From contig CAMLRX010000021.1 of NCBI GenBank assembly GCA_946482545.1, positions 1 to 45,933 of the forward strand: a DNA stretch of 45,933 nucleotides, written 5' to 3'. The stretch's first letter is position 1. Each line of letters starts with the position of its first letter. The notes under the pieces were generated by a model, which did not search any database, had not been told where the DNA came from, and worked only from the letters and a program-made list of their open reading frames with translations. The position numbers were made by a program, and so were the translations under genes. This document shows, piece after piece, positions 33,333 to 43,108 of this stretch. Source of the DNA: an uncultured Flavihumibacter sp. GTDB lineage: Bacteria; Bacteroidota; Bacteroidia; Chitinophagales; Chitinophagaceae.

Positions 33333-34262
33333 TTAATTTAATTTCTGGTTAGACAGTTGCTTGAATATTTCGTCGAGCGCGCTCTTGTCCAGGCTGATTT
33401 CGCGGAGCCGCCATCCTTTCTCCACACTGGTGTTCACCATTCTTTCGGTAATCTCCTGATCGCCGTTGAAATGAATACGTACCTGCCTTTCCGTGAGGAA
33501 GTCAACATGCGTCACACCGGCTATTCCTGCCAGTTCCTCGCCGGATGGCGGATTTTCGAAACGGATCAGCATACTATGGGGTTCAACATAGTTGTTGAAA
33601 GCGTCCATTGTATCGGAGAACACGATTCTTCCACTTTCAATCATTTTGATTTCTTTGCAGAGCACCTGTATTTCCGACAGGATATGGGAGGAGAAGATCA
33701 CGGCCCTGTCTGAAGCAATTTCCCGGATCAATGTTCTTACTTCCGTAATCTGGTTGGGATCAAGGCCGTTGGTTGGTTCATCCAATACCACCAGGGCGGG
33801 GCGGTGTACAATAGCCTGGGCGATGCCTACCCGTTGGCGGTATCCACCCGAGAGGTTGCGGATGAGCCTGTTGCTGAAATGATCAATGCCGCAGCGTTCT
33901 TTGGCCTCTTTGATGGCCGGCTTCATTTTGTCTTTGGGGATGTGCCGGAGTGCAGCGCAGTAAGAGAGATATTCATCTACTGTAAGGTCCATGTACAGCG
34001 GCGGATTCTGGGGAAGAAAACCAATCTCTTTCTTTGCAAGTTCAGGTTGCTCGCGCAGGTTGATGCCTTTAATGAACACCTCACCTTCGGTTTGATTCAA
34101 CGCGCCGCACAGGATGTTCATGGTGGTGGATTTCCCTGCCCCGTTGGAACCGAGCAGCCCTACAATGCCCTTCGTGCCGATCTCCATATTGATATCTCGG
34201 ATGGCCCAGGCATTGGTGTAGCGATGGGATAGTTTTTCTATCCTTACAATTGCATTTTCCAT
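33333..34262 (-). CDS. ABC transporter ATP-binding protein (GldA-like)
   Basis: A 309-residue ABC ATPase, cytoplasmic partner of the fusion permease. Walker A GSNGAGKST (38-46), Q-loop GFLPQNPPLY, signature LSGGYRQRVG (about 139-148), Walker B LVVLDEPTNGLDP, and the H-switch in FSSHILSEI. A C-terminal extension of about 85 residues is typical of the GldA/CcmA-type exporter ATPases. It lies 34 bases after the PKD-like gene, close enough to be read with the SusCD genes. Confidence 0.95.
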   Translation of the reverse strand: MENAIVRIEKLSHRYTNAWAIRDINMEIGTKGIVGLLGSNGAGKSTTMNILCGALNQTEGEVFIKGINLREQPELAKKEIGFLPQNPPLYMDLTVDEYLSYCAALRHIPKDKMKPAIKEAKERCGIDHFSNRLIRNLSGGYRQRVGIAQAIVHRPALVVLDEPTNGLDPNQITEVRTLIREIASDRAVIFSSHILSEIQVLCKEIKMIESGRIVFSDTMDAFNNYVEPHSMLIRFENPPSGEELAGIAGVTHVDFLTERQVRIHFNGDQEITERMVNTSVEKGWRLREISLDKSALDEIFKQLSNQKLN

Positions 34263-34296
34263 GTTAATTTTTATAGTTCGTTGGTAATTGAGAAGG

Positions 34297-35790
34297 TTAT
34301 CTTTCGCGGTAAGAAACGCTTGTTATTTTTCCGAAGCCTGTCCATTGTTTTTGCAGTACCAATGCCTCATTCGCGTCCGGCACACTGTATTGCTCCAGTG
34401 TACCATTTTTCCCGGAAGGATCATAAACGCCCACGGTGAGCCACCTGGACCATACACCATAGGTGGCCGGACTTCTGTTGGGCGAAAACTGCTCGAAGGA
34501 GAGGTAGCTTATTTCCGCCGCGCCTTTATCCAGCATAAGTTTGCTGCTTTCAAGGTACAAATCGTACTCGTATACTTTTCCTCCCACACTGTAGAAAATA
34601 TATTCCGGGTTTGCGCCAAGCGCGAAATGTGTGGCCTTATCGATATCCGTTCCTTTGAGTGGTTTGTAATAGACCGGCAGCGATCCCGCCCGGAATTTCA
34701 GGAGGTGGTGTCCTGTACCATCTGCATCTTTGAGTATAGCGTAAGAAAACCCTGTTGCTGACTTGCCCATATATACCAGCTCTTTCCCAACTGGAAAATC
34801 AATTTCTCCCGGTTTGGAGGCAATGGGCGGCGCTTCCACATTTGTATTTGTAAAACTACGCAGCAATGCAAAGGAATTGTCATCTTCATTAAACATCATC
34901 AGGTTATCGGAACCGTTGGAAGTAGCGTAGGGAGCGGCTTTAAACGCAGGCTTGCCAACATATTTATTAACCGGCAGGTTGTAAACGGGCACCATTCCGC
35001 CAGCGCGCAGGTAAAAATTATGATCGGACCACAGAAAGATCGGCACAAAATAGAGATAGCTGTCCCAGATCATGTTCTGCGCTTTAAAATCCGGGGAGAG
35101 GTTGCCCGCGATTTCATACCTGATGTTATAGGTTGGCCTCCAGTCAAATGTTTCAGGGTGGAGGCGGTTGGTTCCTGTTGCTGTTAAAAGATAAATACCG
35201 AAAGTAGAGTCAGAATAACTGAATGCGTTGGTAACCCTGGTGCATACTACTTTCAGCGGCGCACCCTGCTCCGGAAGTGAGGACCCCATTTTCGCCAACA
35301 CATCGGTAAACTGCGTGAAGGTGCCGGCTATGCCATCGTACGAAAGCATATCCAATCTCGATTTCCCCTCCACATTGCTCAGCACCATATACCCTTCATA
35401 TACATTGGTGCGCACCAGCAAGGTAGTATTGGTATGAAACAGCACACCGGTACCATTATCCGTAACCCTGTACTGCACGGTGTAGGTTCCGGGCAATTCA
35501 TTGATCCTTATTTTCAGGTTCTTTTCTCCGGACACTATTTTTTCACCCACCCCCTCTCTGAATAAGGACCATTCATAACTGTAGTTGTTCCCATTGGGCA
35601 TGGAACTGTTTACAACTGGGGTAATGGAAAGCGTATCACCAATAAAAACAGGCACGGTGGCATTGGGGTCTATGCCGCTAAAACTGATTTTATTGATGTC
35701 TTTGTAATCGTAATTACCTTCATCTTTGTAGCAGGAGAGCAGGCAGCTAAGCTGCGCAGAGAACAACAGGAGAATATATAAGCGCTTCAT
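34297..35790 (-). CDS. PKD-like family lipoprotein
   Basis: A 497-residue lipoprotein (LLSC, Cys20, followed by YKDEGNYDYKDIN) of the Bacteroidota PKD-like family. The CYKDEGNYDY start is characteristic. PKD/Ig-like beta-sandwich segments follow (GDTLSITPVV, YSYEWSLFREG, LPGTYTVQYRVTDNGTG, about 45-130), then a large beta-rich C-terminal region, perhaps a propeller. Such proteins are encoded next to SusC/SusD and DUF4843 genes and probably sit on the cell surface as accessory ligand-binding proteins. The gene lies 34 bases after DUF4843. The ligand is unknown. Confidence 0.85.
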   Translation of the reverse strand: MKRLYILLLFSAQLSCLLSCYKDEGNYDYKDINKISFSGIDPNATVPVFIGDTLSITPVVNSSMPNGNNYSYEWSLFREGVGEKIVSGEKNLKIRINELPGTYTVQYRVTDNGTGVLFHTNTTLLVRTNVYEGYMVLSNVEGKSRLDMLSYDGIAGTFTQFTDVLAKMGSSLPEQGAPLKVVCTRVTNAFSYSDSTFGIYLLTATGTNRLHPETFDWRPTYNIRYEIAGNLSPDFKAQNMIWDSYLYFVPIFLWSDHNFYLRAGGMVPVYNLPVNKYVGKPAFKAAPYATSNGSDNLMMFNEDDNSFALLRSFTNTNVEAPPIASKPGEIDFPVGKELVYMGKSATGFSYAILKDADGTGHHLLKFRAGSLPVYYKPLKGTDIDKATHFALGANPEYIFYSVGGKVYEYDLYLESSKLMLDKGAAEISYLSFEQFSPNRSPATYGVWSRWLTVGVYDPSGKNGTLEQYSVPDANEALVLQKQWTGFGKITSVSYRER

Positions 35791-35824
35791 GTTAAAACTT
35801 TAAGAATGACATAAAATAGGTGCG

Positions 35825-36640
35825 TTACGGAAACCGGTACCCCATCGTCATGGGTGTGGTGCCATCGCTTTCGAAGACGGTATTTCCGGCGAAGGCCTGG
35901 TCTTTCAGGTATCTCGCCATGAACACCCCGTAGTAAGTGGCATCCAGCATTTGCTGATCGGTAGTAATGGCCGTGGACCAGAAATTAAGCGGCATACCTG
36001 CAACCTGGTTCAACAACTTCACCTTCTTCTCGCTGAAGTCTCCGAAATAAGAATAATAGTAGTCATTCCAGAACGGGCCGGCACCCAGCATATCCGTCAG
36101 GCTTATCTTAAAAGTATTCACCCATACCGTATCTCCGTCTATTGAGGTGGCTTCTCTGGGATTGCGTGGTTTGAACTTTATTTTGGTTTCAAAATTTTCA
36201 TTCTCTTCCAGGCGCAATACCAGTGTCACTGTTTTTGACGCAAGGTCCGGTGCGCGTTTCAGCTTTACGAAAACGGAATCAGTTAATTGACCTGCACGCA
36301 GGGTAAACGCCACGGGGAACTCATAATGTGTGGAGATTACCGCACTTGAAGACGGGTCCACCGATACTTTGAAAGAGCGGTCCTTCGCAGTAGGGGAGCC
36401 GGTAACGGATACGGGAATACCTACTAGACTGTCTTTTACGGAGGATGGGCTGAAAGCGAAGGTATATCCTAATGAATCAGCATACCGCCCAAGATTATCA
36501 TTCAAAGGATCCGCTCCCACGATCATGTTGAAGTATATATTATCCTGCGCCTCATAGGTGAGCAGGCGCTCCTTTTTACAGGAGGCGCACAACACCATGG
36601 CAGAGAAAAAGGTTACAAATAAACGGTTGAATATTTTCAT
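35825..36640 (-). CDS. DUF4843 domain lipoprotein
   Basis: A 271-residue lipoprotein (CASC, Cys21, then KKERLLTYEAQDNIYFN) matching the DUF4843 pattern: an N-terminal YxxxxNIYF segment, a DSLVGIPVSVTGSP beta-sandwich strand pair, HYEFPVAFTLRAGQLTDSVFVKLKR, and a C-terminal YYYSYFGDFSEKKVKLL segment. The family accompanies SusC/SusD pairs and is thought to be surface exposed; no function is established. It lies 27 bases after SusD. Confidence 0.85.
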   Translation of the reverse strand: MKIFNRLFVTFFSAMVLCASCKKERLLTYEAQDNIYFNMIVGADPLNDNLGRYADSLGYTFAFSPSSVKDSLVGIPVSVTGSPTAKDRSFKVSVDPSSSAVISTHYEFPVAFTLRAGQLTDSVFVKLKRAPDLASKTVTLVLRLEENENFETKIKFKPRNPREATSIDGDTVWVNTFKISLTDMLGAGPFWNDYYYSYFGDFSEKKVKLLNQVAGMPLNFWSTAITTDQQMLDATYYGVFMARYLKDQAFAGNTVFESDGTTPMTMGYRFP

Positions 36641-36667
36641 CGTTCCTGGTTTATAAATTGTCGGGAA

Positions 36668-38086
36668 TTATCGGGTAGACGTTTCTGAAACGGGCAATGG
36701 CACTTTGTAAACAGGTTCAACAGTAGCCCATGGATAAGGAAGATCGGCCATAGGTACATTGTTTGCGTTGATCCTTTTATAATAGAAGAACAGTTGCCCT
36801 TCGCCCCAGAATTCTTTCTGGTATTCTTTCCTGATTTCAACGGGCAGGGATGCCGTGCCAGGCAAGGCAGCTAATCCCCTCCTGCGTCTTTCGGTATTAA
36901 GGAAGTCCAGCGCCCTGGCGGGATCAGTTTCGGTTTCTGCCAGGATGAGGTAAAGTTCCGATTTGCGCAACAAGGGCTGTAGGAATTGCCAGTTGTTCCC
37001 GGTTGCAAGCGGAGCGAATTTGTAGAAAGTGCGGTAATTTTTTCCTGACCCCGTGAGCCAGGTTTGTACCACGCGGTAATCCTGGAGCATACCTTCAAAA
37101 ACTTCCGTGAAACGGGCTTCATACGGCACATATATGCTTTGGTCGGTGAGTGCGGGGTTAAAGAAGAAATCGTAGTTGTTGTAAAGTTGCGGGGTATTTA
37201 CACCGAAGAGTATTTCAGTAGAGAAAACCCTGTCTGGGTTGGCCGCATTGTTCACCGCATCAGCACCTACCCAGGGGAACCATTTTTCCCCTTCATCCAG
37301 TACAGCTTTTGCTTCAGCATTTGCTTCCGCCTTTTTACCTGCCCATAAATAAGCCCTGGCGAGGAGCGTCCTCACCGCGAAGTAATTCATACGTTGGTTG
37401 CGTGCACTGCTGTAGAAATCGCGCTCATACGATATTCCCTTTGTGATCACCGGATCGTTGGCCAGCAATTGCCTAGCTGTTGTAAGATCAGTCAACACCT
37501 TTTCCATCACTGCTGTACCGGAAAGTATGGGTTGCATTTTGCCATCGGCCTCCGTGTAGTACGGAATGGCGGGATCACCCCCAGCAGTGGCATATACCGG
37601 CCCATAAAAACGCAGCAGATCGAAATGAAGCATTCCCCGGATGGCCAGCGCTTCCCCTTTCAGCAGGTTGCCATTGTCCGCTGAAATCACTTTAGCGCCC
37701 ACTGAATTGTCAATTTTGGAAAGAAACACATTGGTGGCAAGAATGGTACTGTAAGCCTTTCGCCATATCGTATCCAGCACCAGCGAAGCATGTTCCGCAT
37801 TGTAGTTGTAGCTTACAAACCAGCTCAGGTTCAGCGATCCATTCACAACAGGCTTGAAGCGCTGCGCCATCAGTTCAATTACAGTAGAACTCAGGAACGA
37901 ACCATACAGTGGCCGGGCAGCCATATCCAGGTACAAGCCATTGAAAGCCTGAATCAGCGCCGATTCACTGCCATACACCTGATTCTCTGTGTAAGAGGTT
38001 TCCGGTTGTACATCAAGGTATTTTTTGCAACCTCCCAGCATTAAGACCGCGCCCAGTAAAAACGCGGAAAGATATCTGCTACTCAT
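36668..38086 (-). CDS. SusD/RagB-type lipoprotein (sigma/FecR-controlled locus)
   Basis: A 472-residue SusD homologue with lipobox LGGC (Cys20), then KKYLDVQPETSYTENQVY, helical repeats (GEALAIRGMLHFDLLRFYGPVYA) and the C-terminal LLRKSELYLILAETETD and LNTERRRRGL signatures, although the usual L-R-x-A-E motif is partly altered (LRKSELYLILAE). It starts 18 bases after SusC. With no glycosidase in the operon, the substrate may be a peptide, a modified metabolite or a small glycoconjugate rather than a polysaccharide. Confidence 0.93.
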   Translation of the reverse strand: MSSRYLSAFLLGAVLMLGGCKKYLDVQPETSYTENQVYGSESALIQAFNGLYLDMAARPLYGSFLSSTVIELMAQRFKPVVNGSLNLSWFVSYNYNAEHASLVLDTIWRKAYSTILATNVFLSKIDNSVGAKVISADNGNLLKGEALAIRGMLHFDLLRFYGPVYATAGGDPAIPYYTEADGKMQPILSGTAVMEKVLTDLTTARQLLANDPVITKGISYERDFYSSARNQRMNYFAVRTLLARAYLWAGKKAEANAEAKAVLDEGEKWFPWVGADAVNNAANPDRVFSTEILFGVNTPQLYNNYDFFFNPALTDQSIYVPYEARFTEVFEGMLQDYRVVQTWLTGSGKNYRTFYKFAPLATGNNWQFLQPLLRKSELYLILAETETDPARALDFLNTERRRRGLAALPGTASLPVEIRKEYQKEFWGEGQLFFYYKRINANNVPMADLPYPWATVEPVYKVPLPVSETSTR

Positions 38087-38104
38087 GATCAGTTGGTTTA
38101 GGAA

Positions 38105-41100
38105 TTAAAAGGAAAGATTAACACTCAGTCCGGCAGACCTTGAAAACGGATAATCCAGTCCGCGTTCAGTTTGCACCGTTTCCACCCGGAAAATATCATT
38201 CAGGTAAAAGTTTACCCCCACCCCCTGCAGGTGCAGCTTTTGCACCCAGGCAGCATTCGTTCTCCAGGAAACGCTGAATGACTCTCCGATGAAGTGACTG
38301 TCTTTCTGAATGAATCTTGAAGACATGGGCGTGAACCCGAAAAGCTGGACAGACTTGAACTCGCGCACATCTCCCGGCTGCTGCCACCTGTCGTACAAAG
38401 CGCGCCTGTCAAGGTTCCCGATAACCGCAAAACCCATTGGTCCAGGTCCGAGCACTGAATTACCAACATTCTCCACCTTCGTATATACAGCACTGTTGAA
38501 AACATAACCGCCTATCCTGTAGCGCGCATTGGCATTGAATGTAAATTCTTTGTAAGTGAAAGAGGTATTCAAGATCCCTTCAACTTTAGGCCGGGTGTTG
38601 CCCACACGCACAATATCCGCAGGATCATATATGAAGGAGATATCGCCGTTCGCTTTCCGGAACAACTCATAACCCGTAGCCGGGTCTATGCCCAGTGAGC
38701 GTACTGCCCACATATCGTCCGGGCTGTATCCATCATAATAACGGTTCAGTCCCCTGCTGTCCTGCTCCGCTTTATTGAGCGATTGTAATTTATTGGCGAA
38801 GCCGCCATATACACTGTTGTTTTTTACCCCAGAAACAGAGATGGACCAGATGATCCTTCTTTTCAGGTCATATACAGGAGAGAAACGCAGGTTCAGGTTC
38901 CACCCGGTGGTGGTAAGGGTTCCCACGTTAATCACATAGTTGTTGTTGAGCGCTACGGATGCAGGAACAGTACCTTCAGCACCTACAGACAATGGATCGG
39001 TAAGTTTTCTGAAATATTCCAGCGTACCGCTTACGCGGTTATTCAGCAGCCTGAACTCAGCGCCATAACTACCTTGCAGTGTACGTGACCATTCCAGGTC
39101 AGGACTACCCAGGGAGGCCAGCGATAAGCCCTGACCAAAATAATTACTGCCTGTACCCTCGTATGCGTAAGTAGATACGGAAGTGAAATTGCCGAGGTTC
39201 TGGTTGCCGGAATACCCGATGTTTCCCCTCAGTTTAAAAACTTCCAGCCATTCCACATCACGTAAAAACACTTCCTCATGCAAGTTCCAGCCCAGGCCAA
39301 CCGACATGAACGGCTTGAACCTTTTGTTGCTGCCGAAAGCGCTCGCACCACTCAATGTATATACCCCATCCACCATAAAACGATTGGCAAAAACATAGTT
39401 GATGCTGGTGGTAAGTCCCACACCACGGCTCTTCAGTTTTAAAGATGCCGGCGTACTGAAAGGCATATAACCGTAAGCGAAAGCCGGATTACCATTGGTG
39501 CCATAAGGAAAGCCTACCGCTGAAAAACCGACAGTTTCGGAAGTAGTGCTTTCCACCTGTCCGCGAACGTTGGCCGAGATACGGCTTTTACCGATTACCT
39601 GCCCATAAGAAAGCGAAAGGTTGGCATTGAATGTATTGCTCTGCACCTGCGTATTGGCGTAACTGCCTTTCTTCTCCACCTCCGTATTGTCGAACATACT
39701 ATGGTCCGGCGGAATGAACAGCACCGCGTTACCATTGCTTTTTGAAAGCTGCATACCACCATCAACACGCAGGTTATTGGTAATGGTGAAACTGCTGTTC
39801 AGGTTATTGGTAAAAGCAAATGACTTGTTGTTGTTGATGCTGAACAGCGATGCATTGTACAGCGGATTGACCACGCTTGTATCGTAAAGAAGGTCTACCT
39901 TCCGGTTGATGAAACCGTTGGCATCTGTTTTCTGGTAATAAGGATTCATACTGGCATAAGAAGAGAAAGAACCATATGGTGATTCATTCGCATTCGTGCC
40001 GGTTACCATCGCATTGTTTGTGATGTTCAAACTTCCTTTCCGGTAGGTGATGAGGAAGTTCCCGCTCCAACTGTCTCGGCCTGAGCCTTTCATCACGCCA
40101 TCCCTTTTATTGTACACCCCTCCTGCATTAAAAAACAGGTCGTTGCTTCCCCCGTTCAACTGAACGGAATGCCTGTTTGAAATACCGGTACGTACAGGTT
40201 CATGCAGCCAATAAGTGTTTACGCCCCGCAACGCTTCAGCCAGGTAGAAATTATAACGTTCCTCCCGCAACCAGTAGCCGTTAGAAGTACCGCCCCTGCC
40301 GCCATCAATCAACTTCTCCCATTGCATTTTTTCGACAGCATTCATAAGGTTGTAACTGGAGAGATCGGGCAATTCAAAACTGATATCCGCCACATAGCTT
40401 CCCTGTAATTTTCCGGCAACGGGCCGTTTGGTTTCCACCACCACCACACCATTGGCTGCCTTGGAGCCGTACAATGCGGTAGAAGCCGCATCTTTCAGGA
40501 TCGTGATTGTGGCAATACGGTTCATATCCAGGTCGTAAATGGTCTGAAGTGTTGTTTCGAAACCGTCCAGGATGAACAAAGGCTGGTTAGGGTCGGCATT
40601 GAACTGGTCGTTCAGGTTGGCATTGGTGAGCGTGGTGCGCCCCCGTACTTCAATAGTGGGCAGCCGGTTGGGGTTAGCGCCCTGCAGGTTGTTTTCCACG
40701 ATAATGAAAGAAGGGTCGAGCGTTTTCAGACTTTCCAAAATATTTTTATTGCCCACCGAGCGAAGGTCTTTTCCTGTAAATACCGCTGCTGCGCCGGTGA
40801 AACTTTCTTTGCTGCGGCTGAACATGCCATTGTTGATTACCACTTCTTCCAATACGGTCTTAACAGGCAGCAGATGGAAAATGAATAACCCGGTTGGAAT
40901 TTTTCTCACGGATCCGGCAGTTAGTTTCACCGTCTGCTCAGCGCCCATGCGCATCAGTACCCTGATGGGCACGCGTAGTTTCTGAAACCCTACGGAAGTG
41001 ATCACGATATCCGCATCGGAATCTACCCCGGCTATATTAAATTGGCCCAGGTTGTCCGACCGCATCACTGTTCTTCCATCGTTAAAGCCTATGGATGCCG

Positions 41101-41503
41101 ACTCCACAACCTCGTTGTTTTCTGCGTTCAGCACAAGCCCCATGATTGTCGTCATCGTTTCCATAGCCACCACCTGGACTTTAGCGGGCACAGTATCTTT
41201 TAAGGGCGTATTTTTTTGAGAAAGAAAAATAGTATTGTCGGCTACACTGTAGGTGAAAGGCTGGTCCCTGAGTACCTTATCCAGAAAAGTATTCAGTGGC
41301 ATATTTTTTACGGAAACGGAAACCCTGCGTGCGTTTTCGAGGAATTCGCTTCTTCCCCAAACCGTGTAACCGGTTTGTTGCTCTATGGCGGAGAACACCG
41401 CTTTCATGGAGAGGTTTTTCCCCGACAGGGTAACGGTTTGAGAAACCGTTTTGGCGGAAATGTGCATGCAGCACACCAGCAGTAAAAAAGTTGTCAGTCT
41501 CAT
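38105..41503 (-). CDS. STN-containing SusC/RagA-type TonB-dependent transducer
   Basis: A 1132-residue transporter. Order: signal peptide (MRLTTFLLLVCCMHISAK, about 1-20), secretin/TonB short N-terminal (STN) domain (about 25-85, LSMKAVFSAIEQQTGYTVWG), carboxypeptidase-regulatory-like domain (about 110-190), LEEVVINNGMFSRSKESFTGAA, plug with AASTALYGSKAANGVVVVETKR, barrel ending SVNLSF. STN domains signal ligand arrival to FecR-type anti-sigma factors, matching the two genes upstream. The open frame extends 75 codons further to an ATG at 41728, but that extension has no signal sequence while the ATG at 41503 starts one exactly. Annotation of relatives varies on this point. Confidence 0.92.
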   Translation of the reverse strand: MRLTTFLLLVCCMHISAKTVSQTVTLSGKNLSMKAVFSAIEQQTGYTVWGRSEFLENARRVSVSVKNMPLNTFLDKVLRDQPFTYSVADNTIFLSQKNTPLKDTVPAKVQVVAMETMTTIMGLVLNAENNEVVESASIGFNDGRTVMRSDNLGQFNIAGVDSDADIVITSVGFQKLRVPIRVLMRMGAEQTVKLTAGSVRKIPTGLFIFHLLPVKTVLEEVVINNGMFSRSKESFTGAAAVFTGKDLRSVGNKNILESLKTLDPSFIIVENNLQGANPNRLPTIEVRGRTTLTNANLNDQFNADPNQPLFILDGFETTLQTIYDLDMNRIATITILKDAASTALYGSKAANGVVVVETKRPVAGKLQGSYVADISFELPDLSSYNLMNAVEKMQWEKLIDGGRGGTSNGYWLREERYNFYLAEALRGVNTYWLHEPVRTGISNRHSVQLNGGSNDLFFNAGGVYNKRDGVMKGSGRDSWSGNFLITYRKGSLNITNNAMVTGTNANESPYGSFSSYASMNPYYQKTDANGFINRKVDLLYDTSVVNPLYNASLFSINNNKSFAFTNNLNSSFTITNNLRVDGGMQLSKSNGNAVLFIPPDHSMFDNTEVEKKGSYANTQVQSNTFNANLSLSYGQVIGKSRISANVRGQVESTTSETVGFSAVGFPYGTNGNPAFAYGYMPFSTPASLKLKSRGVGLTTSINYVFANRFMVDGVYTLSGASAFGSNKRFKPFMSVGLGWNLHEEVFLRDVEWLEVFKLRGNIGYSGNQNLGNFTSVSTYAYEGTGSNYFGQGLSLASLGSPDLEWSRTLQGSYGAEFRLLNNRVSGTLEYFRKLTDPLSVGAEGTVPASVALNNNYVINVGTLTTTGWNLNLRFSPVYDLKRRIIWSISVSGVKNNSVYGGFANKLQSLNKAEQDSRGLNRYYDGYSPDDMWAVRSLGIDPATGYELFRKANGDISFIYDPADIVRVGNTRPKVEGILNTSFTYKEFTFNANARYRIGGYVFNSAVYTKVENVGNSVLGPGPMGFAVIGNLDRRALYDRWQQPGDVREFKSVQLFGFTPMSSRFIQKDSHFIGESFSVSWRTNAAWVQKLHLQGVGVNFYLNDIFRVETVQTERGLDYPFSRSAGLSVNLSF

Positions 41504-41855
41504 AATTCGTAACGTTTGGTCCGGGAGCCGGAATGCTCCTTTTCCCCGTTTCAACCGAACGTATTCCACTTTACGGTGTAGTGTACCCGGTGGAAAGTCC
41601 GTGCCTGAAAAGCGGTTGGCAAGATCACTCCGGCTACAGTTTGTCCCTCTTCTGCCAGGCGCCGGAAGCAACTCCCCGGACACCGTAGGGCATAGGTGGG
41701 CAATAGCAGTTTTTTGCATAAATTGCATTGGTTTGGTTATTAAAAGTGAATCAGTCTTGCATTTAATCGGCCGAACTATATGCCGGAAGTGGTCTCAAGC
41801 ACTTCCGGTTTTTTATGGCCTGTATTCAGAATGGCATTGTTTCAGATTTTTAATT
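41504..41855. other. Spacer between FecR and the STN-SusC gene
   Basis: About 350 bases with no separate gene. On the minus strand 41504-41728 is an in-frame extension of the SusC gene, probably untranslated leader. No exact TAnnTTTG element was found on either strand. It holds the 41783-41814 hairpin. The promoter for the SusCD operon, presumably read by the upstream ECF sigma factor whose consensus is unknown, should lie here. Confidence 0.5.
41783..41814 (+). terminator. Hairpin with plus-strand T-run in the SusC leader
   Basis: CCGGAAGT (41783-41790) pairs perfectly with ACTTCCGG (41801-41808) around a 10-base loop, followed by six T on the plus strand. No plus-strand gene precedes it. 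On the minus strand, the direction of FecR and SusC, the stem is preceded by A's and has no U-tract, so there it would act as a leader hairpin rather than a terminator. Confidence 0.55.
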
Positions 41856-43061
41856 TCAGGGGCTTACAATCAGTTTTCCATCTTCCGTGAAACGGAATTT
41901 CAAACCAAATCCTTTCAGGGCGGTGAGCACCGTTGACAGGTTCACCTTACGGCTCATTTTACCGAAGAAGCGGACATCAGGCACGGCTCCTTCGTACACT
42001 ACCTCTATGTTGTACCATCTTTCCAGTTGGCGCATGGTTTCTTTGAGGTCGGCTCCTTCAAAGTTGAAGCGTCCGTTTTTCCAGGCCATCACTTTTTCGA
42101 TGTCCGGGGTGTTGTTGATGGTGGTCTTCCGTTCGCTGAGCTGCGCCTGTTGTCCGGGCTGCAACACGGCGGGCTCTCCCGTTTCCAGGTTGTTCACCCG
42201 CACGTGGCCCTCCAGCAAAGTGGTATTTGTACCCGGCTCATCGTGGTACGCGTTCACATTGAATTTCGTTCCCAGCACTTTTATTTCTGCGCCATCTCCG
42301 GCTTTTACAAAGAATGGTTTTCTTTTATCCGGTGCCACTTCAAAATACCCTTCACCTGTCAGCTCTACCCTGCGCTCATTCCCGGTGAAACTGGTGGGAT
42401 ATTTTAAGGAACTGGCGGCATTGAGCCACACTTTGGTGCCATCAGGCAGGGTAATGCTGAACTGACGGCCCTTCGGGGTTCTCATGATATTGTAGACAAT
42501 GGAGCCTGTTGCGGTTTCAGAAGGATCGTAATCGAGTTGCCCGTCACGCAGCCTCACGGTGGAACCATGCTCGTTGGCTACAACGCCGTTCCCAAGGCTA
42601 TCCAGCACTACTTCCGTACCATCGGCAAGGGTAAGCACGGCACCGGAAGATCCCGGTCCGATATCGGTTACCGCCATAACCGGCTGCTTCGCATTTTCAC
42701 CGTGGCTACCGCGCTCCCACCAATAAATACCCATAGCCAATACGATCAGTGCAGCCGCTGCGTAACGCACCCAGTTTCTGCGGAAGAATGCAACAGGCCG
42801 CACCGGCGTCCACATTTCTCCGGACGCTTCTAAGGTGTCCTTTATTTTTTCCCAGCCTGCTTCTTTTTTCAGTTGATACCTTTCGCGGATGGCCTGCACC
42901 AGGAACACATCTGTGCCCAGATCACGGATCAGGGATGCATGCTCCGGCGAACGTGCGCCCCAGGCTTCCAGTTGCTGGTGCTCACGCGCACTGAGTTCCT
43001 GCGCCTGGATGCGTTTGTACAAGAGGTCAATAATGTCGCTGTGAATAAGGATATCTGCCAT
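41856..43061 (-). CDS. FecR family anti-sigma factor
   Basis: A 401-residue inner-membrane regulator. Cytoplasmic N-terminal sigma-binding part (about 1-85), one transmembrane helix (YAAAALIVLAMGIYWW, about 100-116), FecR domain with RTPKGRQFSITLPDGTKVWLNAASSLKYP and RRVELTGEGYFEV (about 190-290), and a C-terminal DUF4974/STN-like domain (about 325-400: MAWKNGRFNFEGADLKETMRQLERWYN). It holds the sigma factor inactive until the STN domain of the outer-membrane receptor signals. The ATG at 43061 is preferred to one nine codons upstream. The sigma gene ends 47 bases before it. Confidence 0.94.
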   Translation of the reverse strand: MADILIHSDIIDLLYKRIQAQELSAREHQQLEAWGARSPEHASLIRDLGTDVFLVQAIRERYQLKKEAGWEKIKDTLEASGEMWTPVRPVAFFRRNWVRYAAAALIVLAMGIYWWERGSHGENAKQPVMAVTDIGPGSSGAVLTLADGTEVVLDSLGNGVVANEHGSTVRLRDGQLDYDPSETATGSIVYNIMRTPKGRQFSITLPDGTKVWLNAASSLKYPTSFTGNERRVELTGEGYFEVAPDKRKPFFVKAGDGAEIKVLGTKFNVNAYHDEPGTNTTLLEGHVRVNNLETGEPAVLQPGQQAQLSERKTTINNTPDIEKVMAWKNGRFNFEGADLKETMRQLERWYNIEVVYEGAVPDVRFFGKMSRKVNLSTVLTALKGFGLKFRFTEDGKLIVSP

Positions 43062-43108
43062 GGTGAACGGAACGCCTTTTAACGGCATCCGGGTTTATGA
43101 CGACGGGT

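Noticed and set aside
41504..41728. 75-residue N-terminal extension of the STN-SusC protein
   Set aside because: The extension has no signal sequence, while the ATG at 41503 starts a clean one; an internal signal peptide at residue 76 would not export the protein properly.
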